Below, one piece after another: positions 54,905 through 63,520 of a DNA stretch of 64,000 bases. The notes beneath the pieces are model-generated. The model had not been told where the DNA came from, did not search any database, and saw only the letters and a program-made list of their open reading frames with translations. The first letter of the stretch is position 1. Every line of letters begins with the position of its first letter. Both the position numbers and the translations under genes were made by a program. This DNA comes from Veillonella sp. CHU740 (GTDB lineage: Bacteria > Bacillota > Negativicutes > Veillonellales > Veillonellaceae), in the NCBI RefSeq assembly GCF_003992055.1, contig NZ_RQVD01000001.1:1-64000 (forward strand). Reading direction: 5' to 3'.

Positions 54905-55601
54905 ATAAGTCCTCTATATCTTCTGGATCTTCTGGGTAAAATTTCATACCTGAAACCATACTAGATACTTCTCCAGATTCTTCCATAACATCTTCGCGGA
55001 ATGCCATATACACATGTATAATTGTAAATAATAAAAATCCCCAAGCAATGTAGTGATGAATCATATGCACTTCATACTCTGTAAATAATAAATTTACAGG
55101 ATTAAAAATTTGTGCAATCCACGTATTAGGATATACTTGTGCAAACATAGCAAGACCTGTACAAATTTCTAGGAATAACATCACATATACCCCAAAATAA
55201 CTAGTACGAGCCATAGAGTTACGCAAGAAACGATGCTCTCGTTGCTGTGGTAGCATTAGATAGTGCTTAATTGTGTCCCACAGACCAATCCAATACGACT
55301 TTTTATGAAATCTAGGAAACAATCTATCCCCACGATATCGAATTCCACCATAAATACGGAATATAAGTGCAGCAATTAAGATAAATGCTGCGATAAAGTG
55401 AATTTTACGAATCATCTCCATAGAGAACCAACCACCTACTGCGATAGTTGGTTCCACACTACCTGGTGTAGCTTGGAAACCTGGATTCCCAATGTATAAA
55501 CCAGTCCAGAATAGAGCCGTTACACAGAGAACCATCGTCCAATGGAAAATGCGGAGCCATAAACTAAATACACGATAAGGCTTTTTATTTAATGGTAACA
55601 T
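54885..55601 (-). CDS. hupC: Ni/Fe-hydrogenase cytochrome b subunit
   Basis: A 238-residue integral di-haem cytochrome b with four membrane segments. Candidate haem ligands: histidines in RIFHWTMVL, IRKIHFIAAF, and the later YEVHMIHHYIAWG. It anchors the hydrogenase on the periplasmic face and passes electrons from H2 to the quinone pool. It lies between large-subunit gene and protease gene, with GGGAGGAGG before the start. Confidence 0.93.
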   Translation of the reverse strand: MLPLNKKPYRVFSLWLRIFHWTMVLCVTALFWTGLYIGNPGFQATPGSVEPTIAVGGWFSMEMIRKIHFIAAFILIAALIFRIYGGIRYRGDRLFPRFHKKSYWIGLWDTIKHYLMLPQQREHRFLRNSMARTSYFGVYVMLFLEICTGLAMFAQVYPNTWIAQIFNPVNLLFTEYEVHMIHHYIAWGFLLFTIIHVYMAFREDVMEESGEVSSMVSGMKFYPEDPEDIEDLYGPNKK

Positions 55602-55616
55602 AGATGCGCCTCCTCC

Positions 55617-57518
55617 CTATTTACATAGGGCATCTGTATTCACAGACACTATTTTTTCACCTTTTTTATTGTACAAGTGTGTAGCACATGCCAAACAAGG
55701 GTCAAAGGAATGTATACCTTTTAAAATTTCTAATGGTTTATCCGCCACTTTGACTTTAGTGTCTATCATATTAGATTCGTATGCACCATGTTCGCCAGCA
55801 ATCGTTTTAGGGCATGCATTCCATGTCGTTGGCACGATACATTGATAATTGTCTACACGACCATCTTTGATGACACACCAATGTCCTAAACCACCACGTG
55901 GTGCATCTAATAAACCTACACCTTTTGCCTCTTTTGGCCAAGAATTAGGATCGAATTTACGAGTATCCGCCACAACAGTATCACCAGTTTTGATATTTTC
56001 AATCAAGCGATTGTAGAAGTGTTGACTCAAGTTCGCTGCTACTTGTGCATCTAAACCACGAGCTGCTGTACGGCCCACTGTGGAGCACATCCACACATGT
56101 GCTGGTACGCCTAGCACTTTAGATACTGCCTCAATTTGATCTACCATCATTTTCTCAGCCCAAGTTGGGGCTTTGATGATGCCTTGTTTTACTTTTACAT
56201 AGACAACGATATATTTTGCCAATGGACCCACTTCGCAGGCTTTTCCTTTGAATGTAGGAGATTTAATCCAAGAATATTTTTTCTCTTCATCCAAGAATTC
56301 CCATTTTTTATTTGTTCCTGTTTTAGGACCTGTGAAAGCTGGTTTTGTCACACCTTCTGTTGGATGCAAGGATGTTTCACCATTTGGATATTCAAACCAA
56401 GAGTGATTGATTTCTTCAGACAAGAAGTCTGGATTCATCAAGTCTTCACCTTCTAAAGCTGTAAATGTTGCTTTTTCCCAACCAAGTTCAAAGTTTTCTA
56501 CTACTCCATTAGCACGAACAAGAGACTTTTTAAAGAAGTCTCCATCTTTTATACCTGTATATGCATCATCTGGATAGCCACCGTAAGCAAGGACACGTTT
56601 TTTGGCTAAGCCCCCACCATCAACCATGCCAGCTTTCACATATAAATGACCTATAGCTAGTAAATCCGGTAAGTAGAAATTGTTCACCAAATCTTTCGCC
56701 AAGGAAATAGATTCATCTACGCTTGCTAAACGAGCCGCATTCACAGGTGCATTCATGTCATCCATAGAGATAGAGCATGGCATACCACCTACAATGTAGT
56801 GAGGATGTGGGTTTTTACCGCCGAAAATAACATGAGGTGTTACAATATCACGTTGACGATCTAGGATTGTCAAATAGTGAGAGATGGCCATCAAATGCAC
56901 TTCTGGAGGCAATAATTGATAATCTGGATGATCCCACCATTGAGCAGAGAAAATCCCTAATTGCCCACTTTCTACAATTTTTTTCACTTTTGTTTGGATC
57001 GCTGCATAATACGTAGCATTTCCTTTAGGAAACTCCTTAGGGTATGCAGATGTGGCAGATTCCAAATCTTTTGGTTGTAATCCACTCACATTATAAGTTT
57101 CTAATACTTGTTGTTGCAATTCTGCAGTTTTTTTAGGATCTGCTTTCAACGCCTCTACTGGGCTTACCCAGTCAAGAGCATGCAAGTGATAAAAATGCAC
57201 AATATGATCGTGTGTATCTAAACAACTATGCATAATATTTCGAATATAGTTTGCATTCTTAGGAATTTGAATACCCAATGCATCCTCTACCGCTCGAAGG
57301 GATGCTAAGGCGTGCGTAGAAGTACACACACCACAAATCCGTTGTACAAAGGCCCATACGTCACGAGGATCGCGATTTTTAGCTACTAATTCAATCCCAC
57401 GCCAAGCCGTACCACTAGATAAGGCATCTTGCACTTTACCTGTGGATTCATCAACACTAACTTCTACACGTAAGTGACCTTCAATACGGGTCACTGGATC
57501 CACTACAACTCGTTTCAT
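55617..57518 (-). CDS. hupL: [NiFe]-hydrogenase large (catalytic) subunit
   Basis: A 633-residue subunit with the Ni-Fe site. The N-terminal ligands are Cys62 and Cys65 in RICGVC, the C-terminal ones Cys608 and Cys611 in DPCLACATH. The 19 residues after His614 form the tail removed by the protease encoded in the operon. This is the group 1 uptake type by companion genes. Its start codon shares a base with the small-subunit stop (TAATG). Length is normal for the group. Confidence 0.97.
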   Translation of the reverse strand: MKRVVVDPVTRIEGHLRVEVSVDESTGKVQDALSSGTAWRGIELVAKNRDPRDVWAFVQRICGVCTSTHALASLRAVEDALGIQIPKNANYIRNIMHSCLDTHDHIVHFYHLHALDWVSPVEALKADPKKTAELQQQVLETYNVSGLQPKDLESATSAYPKEFPKGNATYYAAIQTKVKKIVESGQLGIFSAQWWDHPDYQLLPPEVHLMAISHYLTILDRQRDIVTPHVIFGGKNPHPHYIVGGMPCSISMDDMNAPVNAARLASVDESISLAKDLVNNFYLPDLLAIGHLYVKAGMVDGGGLAKKRVLAYGGYPDDAYTGIKDGDFFKKSLVRANGVVENFELGWEKATFTALEGEDLMNPDFLSEEINHSWFEYPNGETSLHPTEGVTKPAFTGPKTGTNKKWEFLDEEKKYSWIKSPTFKGKACEVGPLAKYIVVYVKVKQGIIKAPTWAEKMMVDQIEAVSKVLGVPAHVWMCSTVGRTAARGLDAQVAANLSQHFYNRLIENIKTGDTVVADTRKFDPNSWPKEAKGVGLLDAPRGGLGHWCVIKDGRVDNYQCIVPTTWNACPKTIAGEHGAYESNMIDTKVKVADKPLEILKGIHSFDPCLACATHLYNKKGEKIVSVNTDALCK

Positions 57519-58660
57519 TATTGGTCACTACCTTTCTGTTCCACTTCTTTTTGTTTTGCTTCTTGTTCAGCTAAATATTTTTTCTCTTCTTGGATAGAAT
57601 CATATTTATGTTTTGCCAAGGTAATACCACCATGAGCCACTACAGCACCAAATGCGCCAAATCCTGCTACTGTACCTAATGTATCCACATCGGTAATAGT
57701 ATTTGGGGTATGAATATGAGGCAATCGTTGATAAAAGTTGTCATTGTCCCAGAACCCTTTTTCAGAGCAACCAATACAACCATGACCAGACTGAATTGGA
57801 TAGGATAAACCATTCCACCAACGCAAGTTGCCACAAGAGTTATATGTTTCTGGTCCACGACAACCTACTTTGTATAGGCACCAACCTGCTTTGGACGCAT
57901 CATCATCGAAGTGTTCCACAAACAATCCAGAATCAAAGAACGGACGACGATAACAAGTATCGTGAATACGATTACCGTAGAATTGCTTTGGTCTTCCTTC
58001 TACATCTAGCGGTGGAATTTCACCAAATAAAGCATAGTGCATAATGACACCAGTCATAACCTCTGGGATTGGAGGGCATCCTGGTACTTTAATGATTTTT
58101 TTGCCTTTTACAATAGAGGATACAGATACTGTATTGGTTGGATTCGGTTTCGCTGCTTGAATACCGCCCCATGCTGCACAAGATCCATATTCAATGATGA
58201 AAGCAGCCCCTTCGGCGCATTCTTTCAATACATCTACAAATGGTCGACCGCCCACTTGGCAGTAGGAACCATTTTCATCCAATGGAACGCCACCTTCAAC
58301 GGCCAATACATATTTACCTTTTTTCTCTTCTAACAAATGATGTAAATGATGTTCAAATGGTTCCCCTGCTGCGGCAGCCAAAGTATCATCATACTCTAAG
58401 GCAATCATATTTAGAATCACATCAGATGCGAAAGGTGATGTAGAACGAATAAAGGATTCGTCACATCCTGTACATTCATGACCATGCAGCCAAATCACCG
58501 TAGGTAATTCCTTTTTCTCCGCTGCTGCCACGACTTTATTCGTCAGTGCTGGTGGTAATCCTAAAATAGCTGTTAAAGCTACACAGGATTTCATAAATGT
58601 ACGTCGGCTTAATTTACGTTCTTGGAATAAGTTCCAAAGACTATTTAATCTATCTTTCAC
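57518..58660 (-). CDS. hupS: [NiFe]-hydrogenase small (Fe-S) subunit with Tat signal
   Basis: A 380-residue subunit. Tat signal: SRRTFMKSC (18-26) followed by a hydrophobic stretch and AVAAA-type cleavage. Cysteines for the three iron-sulfur clusters are in GHECTGCDES (proximal), GSCAAWGG and PGCPP, and DTCYRRPFF / GWCLYKVGCRGPETYNSC / GHGCIGCSEKGFWD. A C-terminal membrane helix and charged tail follow. The GTG chosen has AAGGGG at 7 bases; a TTG 7 codons upstream is less good. First gene of the hydrogenase operon. Confidence 0.95.
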   Translation of the reverse strand: MKDRLNSLWNLFQERKLSRRTFMKSCVALTAILGLPPALTNKVVAAAEKKELPTVIWLHGHECTGCDESFIRSTSPFASDVILNMIALEYDDTLAAAAGEPFEHHLHHLLEEKKGKYVLAVEGGVPLDENGSYCQVGGRPFVDVLKECAEGAAFIIEYGSCAAWGGIQAAKPNPTNTVSVSSIVKGKKIIKVPGCPPIPEVMTGVIMHYALFGEIPPLDVEGRPKQFYGNRIHDTCYRRPFFDSGLFVEHFDDDASKAGWCLYKVGCRGPETYNSCGNLRWWNGLSYPIQSGHGCIGCSEKGFWDNDNFYQRLPHIHTPNTITDVDTLGTVAGFGAFGAVVAHGGITLAKHKYDSIQEEKKYLAEQEAKQKEVEQKGSDQ

Positions 58661-58720
58661 AAAAAAGCCCCTTTCTTGCAATAACTTTATAGCGTCTATA
58701 CAAAATAGTGTAATACATAT

Positions 58721-58729
58721 AGTATATCA
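58721..58729 (-). promoter_or_regulatory. Extended -10 promoter candidate of the hydrogenase operon
   Basis: TGATATACT on the minus strand about 60 bases before hupS. No -35 box is evident, suggesting either an extended -10 promoter or an activator. Confidence 0.45.
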
Positions 58730-58792
58730 TAAAATACGTTGTGTTCTATAGAATATGACACACTATAGCAAAAAACTTTTTATAACCCTTAT

Positions 58793-59110
58793 TTATAGTT
58801 TTAATAACTTACGCACAGAGGCTGCTTTTTTATAGCCACCGATACGATCTTTTTCCTTGCCTTTTTTATAAGAAATAATTGTTGGTACCCCTTGTACATC
58901 TTCTTTTAATACAATTTCTTTCGCTTCATCAATGTCGATAGCAATCATACGAGCCACACCTTGTAGTTCATCGTGTAACACATCTAATTCTTCTTTCATT
59001 GCCTTGCATGGCTCACACCATTCTGCAGTGAAACAGGCTAATACGATTTCGTCATCACCTTTCACAATAGATTTAAACTCTTCATAAGTTTTAATAGATT
59101 CTAATTTCAT
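58793..59110 (-). CDS. Thioredoxin-family protein
   Basis: A 105-residue small redox protein with the thioredoxin fold. Active site WCEPC (31-35) carries Glu-Pro between the cysteines rather than the usual Gly-Pro, which can raise or shift the redox potential. The cis-proline is in VQGVPTIISY. AGGAGG precedes the ATG; it follows the RNase P RNA gene on the same strand. Confidence 0.88.
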   Translation of the reverse strand: MKLESIKTYEEFKSIVKGDDEIVLACFTAEWCEPCKAMKEELDVLHDELQGVARMIAIDIDEAKEIVLKEDVQGVPTIISYKKGKEKDRIGGYKKAASVRKLLKL

Positions 59111-59130
59111 AACGATACCTCCTACAATAA

Positions 59131-59156
59131 CAAAACCGCTCCGAAGAGCGGTTTTG
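59131..59156 (-). terminator. Terminator of rnpB
   Basis: AAAACCGCTC and GAGCGGTTTT form a 10-bp stem with T4 on the minus strand, directly after the RNase P RNA. Confidence 0.85.
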
Positions 59157-59157
59157 A

Positions 59158-59515
59158 GCAAGCAATCAATAAGCCGAGTTCTGTCCTGCTTACGCAGTGG
59201 CGATTATCTTTCTAGGCGCATAGTTGCCTATACGCTCAAGCGGCACAACCCGAAAGGTAGGCGGGCAACCCTTAACCCTTTCCTATTCGGCCTTGCTCCG
59301 GATGGGGTTTACCGAGCATACATGTTACCATGTACCTGGTGCGCTCTTACCGCGACCGTTCCACCCTTACCACCCGAAGGTGGCGGTTTACTTTTCTGTG
59401 GCACTATTCCCTATGGTCACCCACGCCGGCCGTTAGCCGGCATCCTGCCCTATGGAGCTCGGACTTTCCTCAAGTCATAGGACTTGCAATCGCCTTTCAT
59501 ACTTACTGTTTAAGT
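59158..59515 (-). ncRNA. rnpB: RNase P RNA, class A
   Basis: On the minus strand this stretch contains the universally conserved GAGGAAAGTCCGAGCTCC near its 5' end and AGACAGAA-type ACAGAACTCGGCTTA near its 3' end, whose pairing closes the P4 pseudoknot. GGCTAACGGCCGG, GGTGCGCTCTTACCGCG and other internal helices agree with the bacterial A-type structure. It matures the 5' ends of tRNAs. Ends are approximate to about 5 bases. Confidence 0.93.
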
Positions 59516-59572
59516 CTAGCATAGACCACTCGTGTGGTCAATAGCTCTTCTTTTTATTATAACCGAAAGTGC

Positions 59573-60682
59573 TTAGACTTCAAAGAAAAAATCTCTTTGT
59601 ACATTACTTTCTATGACTTCTACTTCTTCCTCTGTAAAAGCATCTGTTAGGTACTGTTTCAGAATCGTTTGACTCATATATTCCGTGCCATAATGGCCTG
59701 CATCTACGACAAGAATGCCTAACTCTTTTGCCAGTTGCATATCATGGTATTTCACATCGCCAGTAATATATAGGTCCGCCTTCTGCTTCGCTGCTGCCTT
59801 AATAAATTCAGCTCCACTACCCGTACACAGCGCAATCCGTTCGATGTGTTCCACCTTTGCACCGCCCCATCGCAATTGACTATGAGGAAATACCCTTTGC
59901 AATAGCATTTTGGTGGCCTCTAAAGAAAGAGGTTCCCTTACACGACCAATGCGACCAATATGTTGCGCTTCATATATATGTTCCAATGCCACCACATCAT
60001 AGGCAATTTCTTCGTAGGGATGAACCTGCTCCATGGCGGACAGCACCTTTCCTAGTAGTTTCTTTGGAACCACCGTCTCCACTCGGTCTTCTTGTACCGT
60101 TTCTACAGCTCCCACATGACCAATATATGGATTCGTTCCCTCTAATGGCAAAAAGCGCCCTTCACCTGTGACGGAAAAGCTACAATGACTGTACTCTCCA
60201 ATGTGACCTGCACCGGCATCACCCATGGCTTTACGCACTTCCTCACTATGTGATGCTGGTACGTACACGGCCACCTTGTAGGCTGGCTCTCTGCTAGTTT
60301 CTACTAACCCTTTGATACCTTGCAAGCCTAACCGATTTGCTACCTCATCATTCAAACCACCACGAGTTACATCTAAATTAGTGTGAGCACTATATACATG
60401 GATACCATGTTGCAACAAATCTCCTATCATCTTTCCTTGCATCGTTCCTAGATTGATAGATTTTAATCCTTTAAAAATCATAGGGTGATGAGACACTATA
60501 CTCTGTACCTGTTTTTCAATAGCTTCTGCTACCACTTCAGCTGTCACATCTAATGCGGTCAATACTCGACTCACTGTACCTGACATACATCCAACTTGCA
60601 AACCGCAATTATCCCAAGATTCTTGTAATGATAATGGTGCATGACGCTCAATGGCGCCAGCAATGTCTTTCATAGTAACCAT
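59573..60682 (-). CDS. Nif3-like dinuclear metal centre protein (YqfO family)
   Basis: A 369-residue member of the Nif3/DUF34 family. The N-terminal part has NCGLQVG, HHPMIFKGLKS and SAHTNLDV with metal-binding histidines, the C-terminal part GSGAEFIK and TGDVKYHD. A PII-like insert (about 130-240) lies between, as in Bacillus YqfO. Biochemical role is unsettled (GTP cyclohydrolase-like). It starts 12 bases after trmK, a conserved neighbour. Confidence 0.92.
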   Translation of the reverse strand: MVTMKDIAGAIERHAPLSLQESWDNCGLQVGCMSGTVSRVLTALDVTAEVVAEAIEKQVQSIVSHHPMIFKGLKSINLGTMQGKMIGDLLQHGIHVYSAHTNLDVTRGGLNDEVANRLGLQGIKGLVETSREPAYKVAVYVPASHSEEVRKAMGDAGAGHIGEYSHCSFSVTGEGRFLPLEGTNPYIGHVGAVETVQEDRVETVVPKKLLGKVLSAMEQVHPYEEIAYDVVALEHIYEAQHIGRIGRVREPLSLEATKMLLQRVFPHSQLRWGGAKVEHIERIALCTGSGAEFIKAAAKQKADLYITGDVKYHDMQLAKELGILVVDAGHYGTEYMSQTILKQYLTDAFTEEEVEVIESNVQRDFFFEV

Positions 60683-60694
60683 ATATACCTCCTA

Positions 60695-61375
60695 TCATAC
60701 AATAGAGCGCAATGCCTCTATTTCCTTTTGAATCGCACCTAAGTCATGGCTTCCTTTCGAGACATCGCGCATATGAGATGCAATGGATTCTAATGTTTCT
60801 ATTCTACGCTGTATATGTTGCAACCAAATTGGGCTGCGATGCTCTTGTAATATAGCCCCATATTCCCACAATATAGAATCTGAAGATAAGCTATTGTATA
60901 CGGATGTAACTCCTCGCTCTACGACCCATATATCATAATATTGCTTGCCTTCTTGTAAGCACTGCTCATCCGTAATACCATATCCTTGTGCGACGAGAAA
61001 CTTCTTGAATTCCTCTCGATGGCTCTGTGGTTGTACCACATAGGTCTGCAACAACTCTGGACCTACGGATATAATATGTTGCATCAATTCTCCGCCCATG
61101 CCGCAAATAACGGCGCAGTCAATTTCTCCCGCTGTTGTAACAGCCAATCCATCTCCTAATCGACATGTAATATGATCCTCTAATCTCCGTTCTTTCACAA
61201 ACCTCTTCGCAGACTCTAGGGGACCATGATTAACATCGATGGCAATTACTCGCCCAGCTATTTCTTTTTCAATTAAGGTCACCGCCAAAAAACCATGGTC
61301 TGTCCCTACATCAGCCACAGTTTGACACGGGGGAATCATCGTTGCTACTTGCTCTAATCGCTTTGAAAGTGCCAT
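60695..61375 (-). CDS. trmK: tRNA (adenine22-N1)-methyltransferase
   Basis: A 226-residue SAM-dependent methyltransferase that makes m1A22 in tRNA. The SAM loop is VADVGTDHGFLAV and the catalytic-type motif is CAVICGMGGELM. The ATG chosen opens with ALSKRLEQVATMIP as in homologues, but the ribosome site (GTGAGA) is poor. Followed by the Nif3 gene, as in many Firmicutes. Confidence 0.92.
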   Translation of the reverse strand: MALSKRLEQVATMIPPCQTVADVGTDHGFLAVTLIEKEIAGRVIAIDVNHGPLESAKRFVKERRLEDHITCRLGDGLAVTTAGEIDCAVICGMGGELMQHIISVGPELLQTYVVQPQSHREEFKKFLVAQGYGITDEQCLQEGKQYYDIWVVERGVTSVYNSLSSDSILWEYGAILQEHRSPIWLQHIQRRIETLESIASHMRDVSKGSHDLGAIQKEIEALRSIV

Positions 61376-61528
61376 ATTTGTTCTCACGTTTCTAATCTAT
61401 CATAACTGGCATATATCACATAGAACATCTAATATATCCATTTACTACACTACATACATGACTTCCATACCACAAATATGCAGCATAAAAGCTCTCAATT
61501 CATTATACAATGAACCTGTATAGATAAC

Positions 61529-61560
61529 AAAAAACCACCTCACATTGTGAGATGGTTTCA
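61529..61560 (-). terminator. Terminator of the tRNA operon
   Basis: AAACCATCTCAC and GTGAGGTGGTTT form a 12-bp stem with a short loop and T6 on the minus strand, just after the last tRNA. Confidence 0.9.
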
Positions 61561-61562
61561 TA

Positions 61563-61637
61563 TGGTGGGCCCACCTGGATTTGAACCAGGGACCGACCGG
61601 TTATGAGCCGGTTGCTCTACCCCTGAGCTATAGGCCC
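61563..61637 (-). tRNA. tRNA with CAU anticodon (Met or Ile2)
   Basis: Clover-leaf of 75 bases including an encoded CCA. Anticodon stem ACCGG/CCGGT frames the loop CTCATAA (anticodon CAU). Elongator tRNA-Met and lysidine-modified tRNA-Ile2 share this anticodon; GGCTCATAACC resembles the Ile2 form, but identity needs the acceptor comparison with the other CAU tRNAs. Confidence 0.92.
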
Positions 61638-61642
61638 TCGTT

Positions 61643-61728
61643 TGGTGCGGATGATGGGACTTGAACCCATACGAGCGTACGCTCACCACCCCCTCAAGAT
61701 GGCGTGTCTGCCATTCCACCACATCCGC
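61643..61728 (-). tRNA. tRNA-Leu (GAG)
   Basis: An 86-base class II tRNA with a long variable arm (GTGAGC/GCTC) and encoded CCA. The anticodon stem CCATC/GGTGG with loop TTGAGGG gives GAG. Confidence 0.93.
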
Positions 61729-61743
61729 ATGAGGATATGTATA

Positions 61744-61819
<76 letters not shown>

Positions 61820-61865
61820 AAAAATATATAAATAGATCTAATCATCTAAAAATAGGTAAAAAAAA

Positions 61866-61941
61866 TGGCGACCCCGATCGGATTTGAACCGACGATCTTC
61901 GCCGTGACAGGGCGACATGTTAACCGCTACACCACGGGGCC
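61866..61941 (-). tRNA. tRNA-Asp (GTC)
   Basis: A 76-base tRNA with encoded CCA and G discriminator. Stem TCGCC/GGCGA and loop CTGTCAC give anticodon GTC. It is the first tRNA of the operon. Confidence 0.96.
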
Positions 61942-61960
61942 GTGTACTTAGTACTCATAT

Positions 61961-61998
61961 AATATACCATAGGTATTGCATCTTGGCAATACCTATGG
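61961..61998 (-). promoter_or_regulatory. tRNA operon promoter overlapped by a perfect 13-bp inverted repeat
   Basis: TTGCCA (61984-61989) and TATATT (61961-61966) on the minus strand are 17 bases apart. CCATAGGTATTGC (61967-61979) and GCAATACCTATGG (61986-61998) are perfect inverted copies. They fill the spacer and cover the -35. The dyad may also end the nitrilase transcript, but no T run follows. Confidence 0.7.
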
Positions 61999-62036
61999 AC
62001 AATTTTATATATTCCTAAAATGCATATATCTTGCAC

Positions 62037-62825
62037 TTAGTACAAAGTTGGTTTTCGATCACGAAACACGTTAATCTTTGCGCGAATATCTGCTACCACT
62101 TCCAAATCGATAGTTACAGTTTGTACAGCGGCAGTCTCGTCTAATTCTAATTGGATCTCACCCCATGGATCCACCACTAAGGAGTGTCCAGCCATCGGCA
62201 ACTTCCCAATGCGTCCACATCCGTTAACACCACAGAAGAACATCTGATTTTCAATGGCTCTAGCTTGATTCAATATTTTCCAATGGGACAATCGCAGTAA
62301 TGGCCACTGAGCCGGTAAAAAGAATAGTTCTACACCCTCTAATGCAGCTTTACGAATTAATTCTGGGAATCGAATATCATAACAAGTCGCACTGGAGCAG
62401 AGAATACCATCCAATGTGAAATGATGCACTTGTGTTCCGCCAGTGAAATAGAGGTCTTCTTTTGCAGGACTAAATCCGTGCATTTTATCATAGGTAGATA
62501 CTAACTCACCTTCTCGATTATACACATAGGTACGATTGTAAATCTTACCATGTTCTTCGATGTCCACAGATCCTCCAACAATATTGACATGTAACTTCTT
62601 AGCCCACCCACTAAGGAGTTCTTGCATTTGACTTCCATTAGGGTCTGCTAAGGCTATCAAGTCATGGCCCGTCATAAAGCCTGTATTCCATGTTTCCGGC
62701 AATACAATAATATCTGGCGCATCCTGTGCTACTTGGTGTATCATCGCATCCATCATTTGAAGGTTCTCTTTCACCTGTCCAATTTGTATAGCACTTTGTA
62801 CTATCCCTAATCGTACTTCTTTCAT
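62037..62825 (-). CDS. Carbon-nitrogen hydrolase (omega-amidase / nitrilase family)
   Basis: A 262-residue cytoplasmic amidase. Catalytic triad residues are visible: Glu in VLPETWNTGF, Lys in YDKMHGFSP and Cys in SATCYDIRFPEL. The pattern is closest to YafV/Nit2-type omega-amidases that hydrolyse alpha-ketoglutaramate and alpha-ketosuccinamate. The ATG follows AGGAGG; the longer frame lacks a site. It starts 8 bases after cysE, in one operon with cysK-cysE. Confidence 0.92.
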   Translation of the reverse strand: MKEVRLGIVQSAIQIGQVKENLQMMDAMIHQVAQDAPDIIVLPETWNTGFMTGHDLIALADPNGSQMQELLSGWAKKLHVNIVGGSVDIEEHGKIYNRTYVYNREGELVSTYDKMHGFSPAKEDLYFTGGTQVHHFTLDGILCSSATCYDIRFPELIRKAALEGVELFFLPAQWPLLRLSHWKILNQARAIENQMFFCGVNGCGRIGKLPMAGHSLVVDPWGEIQLELDETAAVQTVTIDLEVVADIRAKINVFRDRKPTLY

Positions 62826-62833
62826 AGCCCCTC

Positions 62834-63460
62834 CTAAATGTGCCACGCCATGTGGTCCGAAAATTCATTAGGCGCTAGTGGCAAGGCATGACGACGTGGT
62901 ATATATGTATCGGTAGCAAAGCGATCTTGCTTAGGCTGGCGATAAATAATATGCTCTGGTTCCGTTTCAAAAATAATAACATTGGGCGGTACATCTCGTT
63001 TGATGACAAGATTACAGCCCATCTTGGATCCTTTTCCCACCGTAATGTCTCCTAGTACCTTAGTACCAGCACCAATTAACACATCGTCTTCAATCGTAGG
63101 ATGTCGCTTTACTTTCCGTGAGTCCATCCCTCCTAATGTAACACCATGGAATAGGGTTACATTATCTCCCACTATGGCTGTTTCCCCAATAACAACACCC
63201 ATACCATGATCAATAAACAAACCCTTTCCTATCTGCGCTCCTGGATGAATTTCTATACCTGTCACACGCCGTGCATGCAAGGCTATGCGTCTCGCCAAAG
63301 TAAACCATCCTTTTTTATACAGACGATGTGCAAAGAAATGCCAAAATAAAGCTGTAATATGCGGATATGTCCACACCACCATAAACCATGATGTAGCTGC
63401 TGGATCTGACTGCAACACTCGCTGAATATTATACTGGATTGACTTCCAAACCTCTCCCAT
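62834..63460 (-). CDS. cysE: Serine O-acetyltransferase
   Basis: A 208-residue left-handed beta-helix enzyme making O-acetylserine from serine and acetyl-CoA. Hexapeptide repeats are plain (IHPGAQIGKGLFIDHGMGV; GDNVTLFHGVTLGG), with the active His-Asp in DHGMGVVIGE. It is the short bacterial form lacking the long N-terminal domain of E. coli CysE. The chosen ATG follows GGGAGG. With cysK upstream it forms the cysteine synthesis pair. Confidence 0.95.
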   Translation of the reverse strand: MGEVWKSIQYNIQRVLQSDPAATSWFMVVWTYPHITALFWHFFAHRLYKKGWFTLARRIALHARRVTGIEIHPGAQIGKGLFIDHGMGVVIGETAIVGDNVTLFHGVTLGGMDSRKVKRHPTIEDDVLIGAGTKVLGDITVGKGSKMGCNLVIKRDVPPNVIIFETEPEHIIYRQPKQDRFATDTYIPRRHALPLAPNEFSDHMAWHI

Positions 63461-63480
63461 TGTTACCTCCCTATATAGAG

Positions 63481-63504
63481 ATAGCATGGCCGAAACCATG
63501 CTAT
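63481..63504. other. Perfect hairpin between cysK and cysE
   Basis: ATAGCATGG and CCATGCTAT form a 9-bp stem with a 6-base loop, directly ahead of the cysE ribosome site. There is no T run, so it is more likely an mRNA stability or spacing element than a full terminator. Confidence 0.6.
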
Positions 63505-63520
63505 ACTCCTTATCTATCAA

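Noticed and set aside
59154-59480. 108-codon plus-strand frame and others in this stretch
   Set aside because: They lie within the RNase P RNA gene on the opposite strand.
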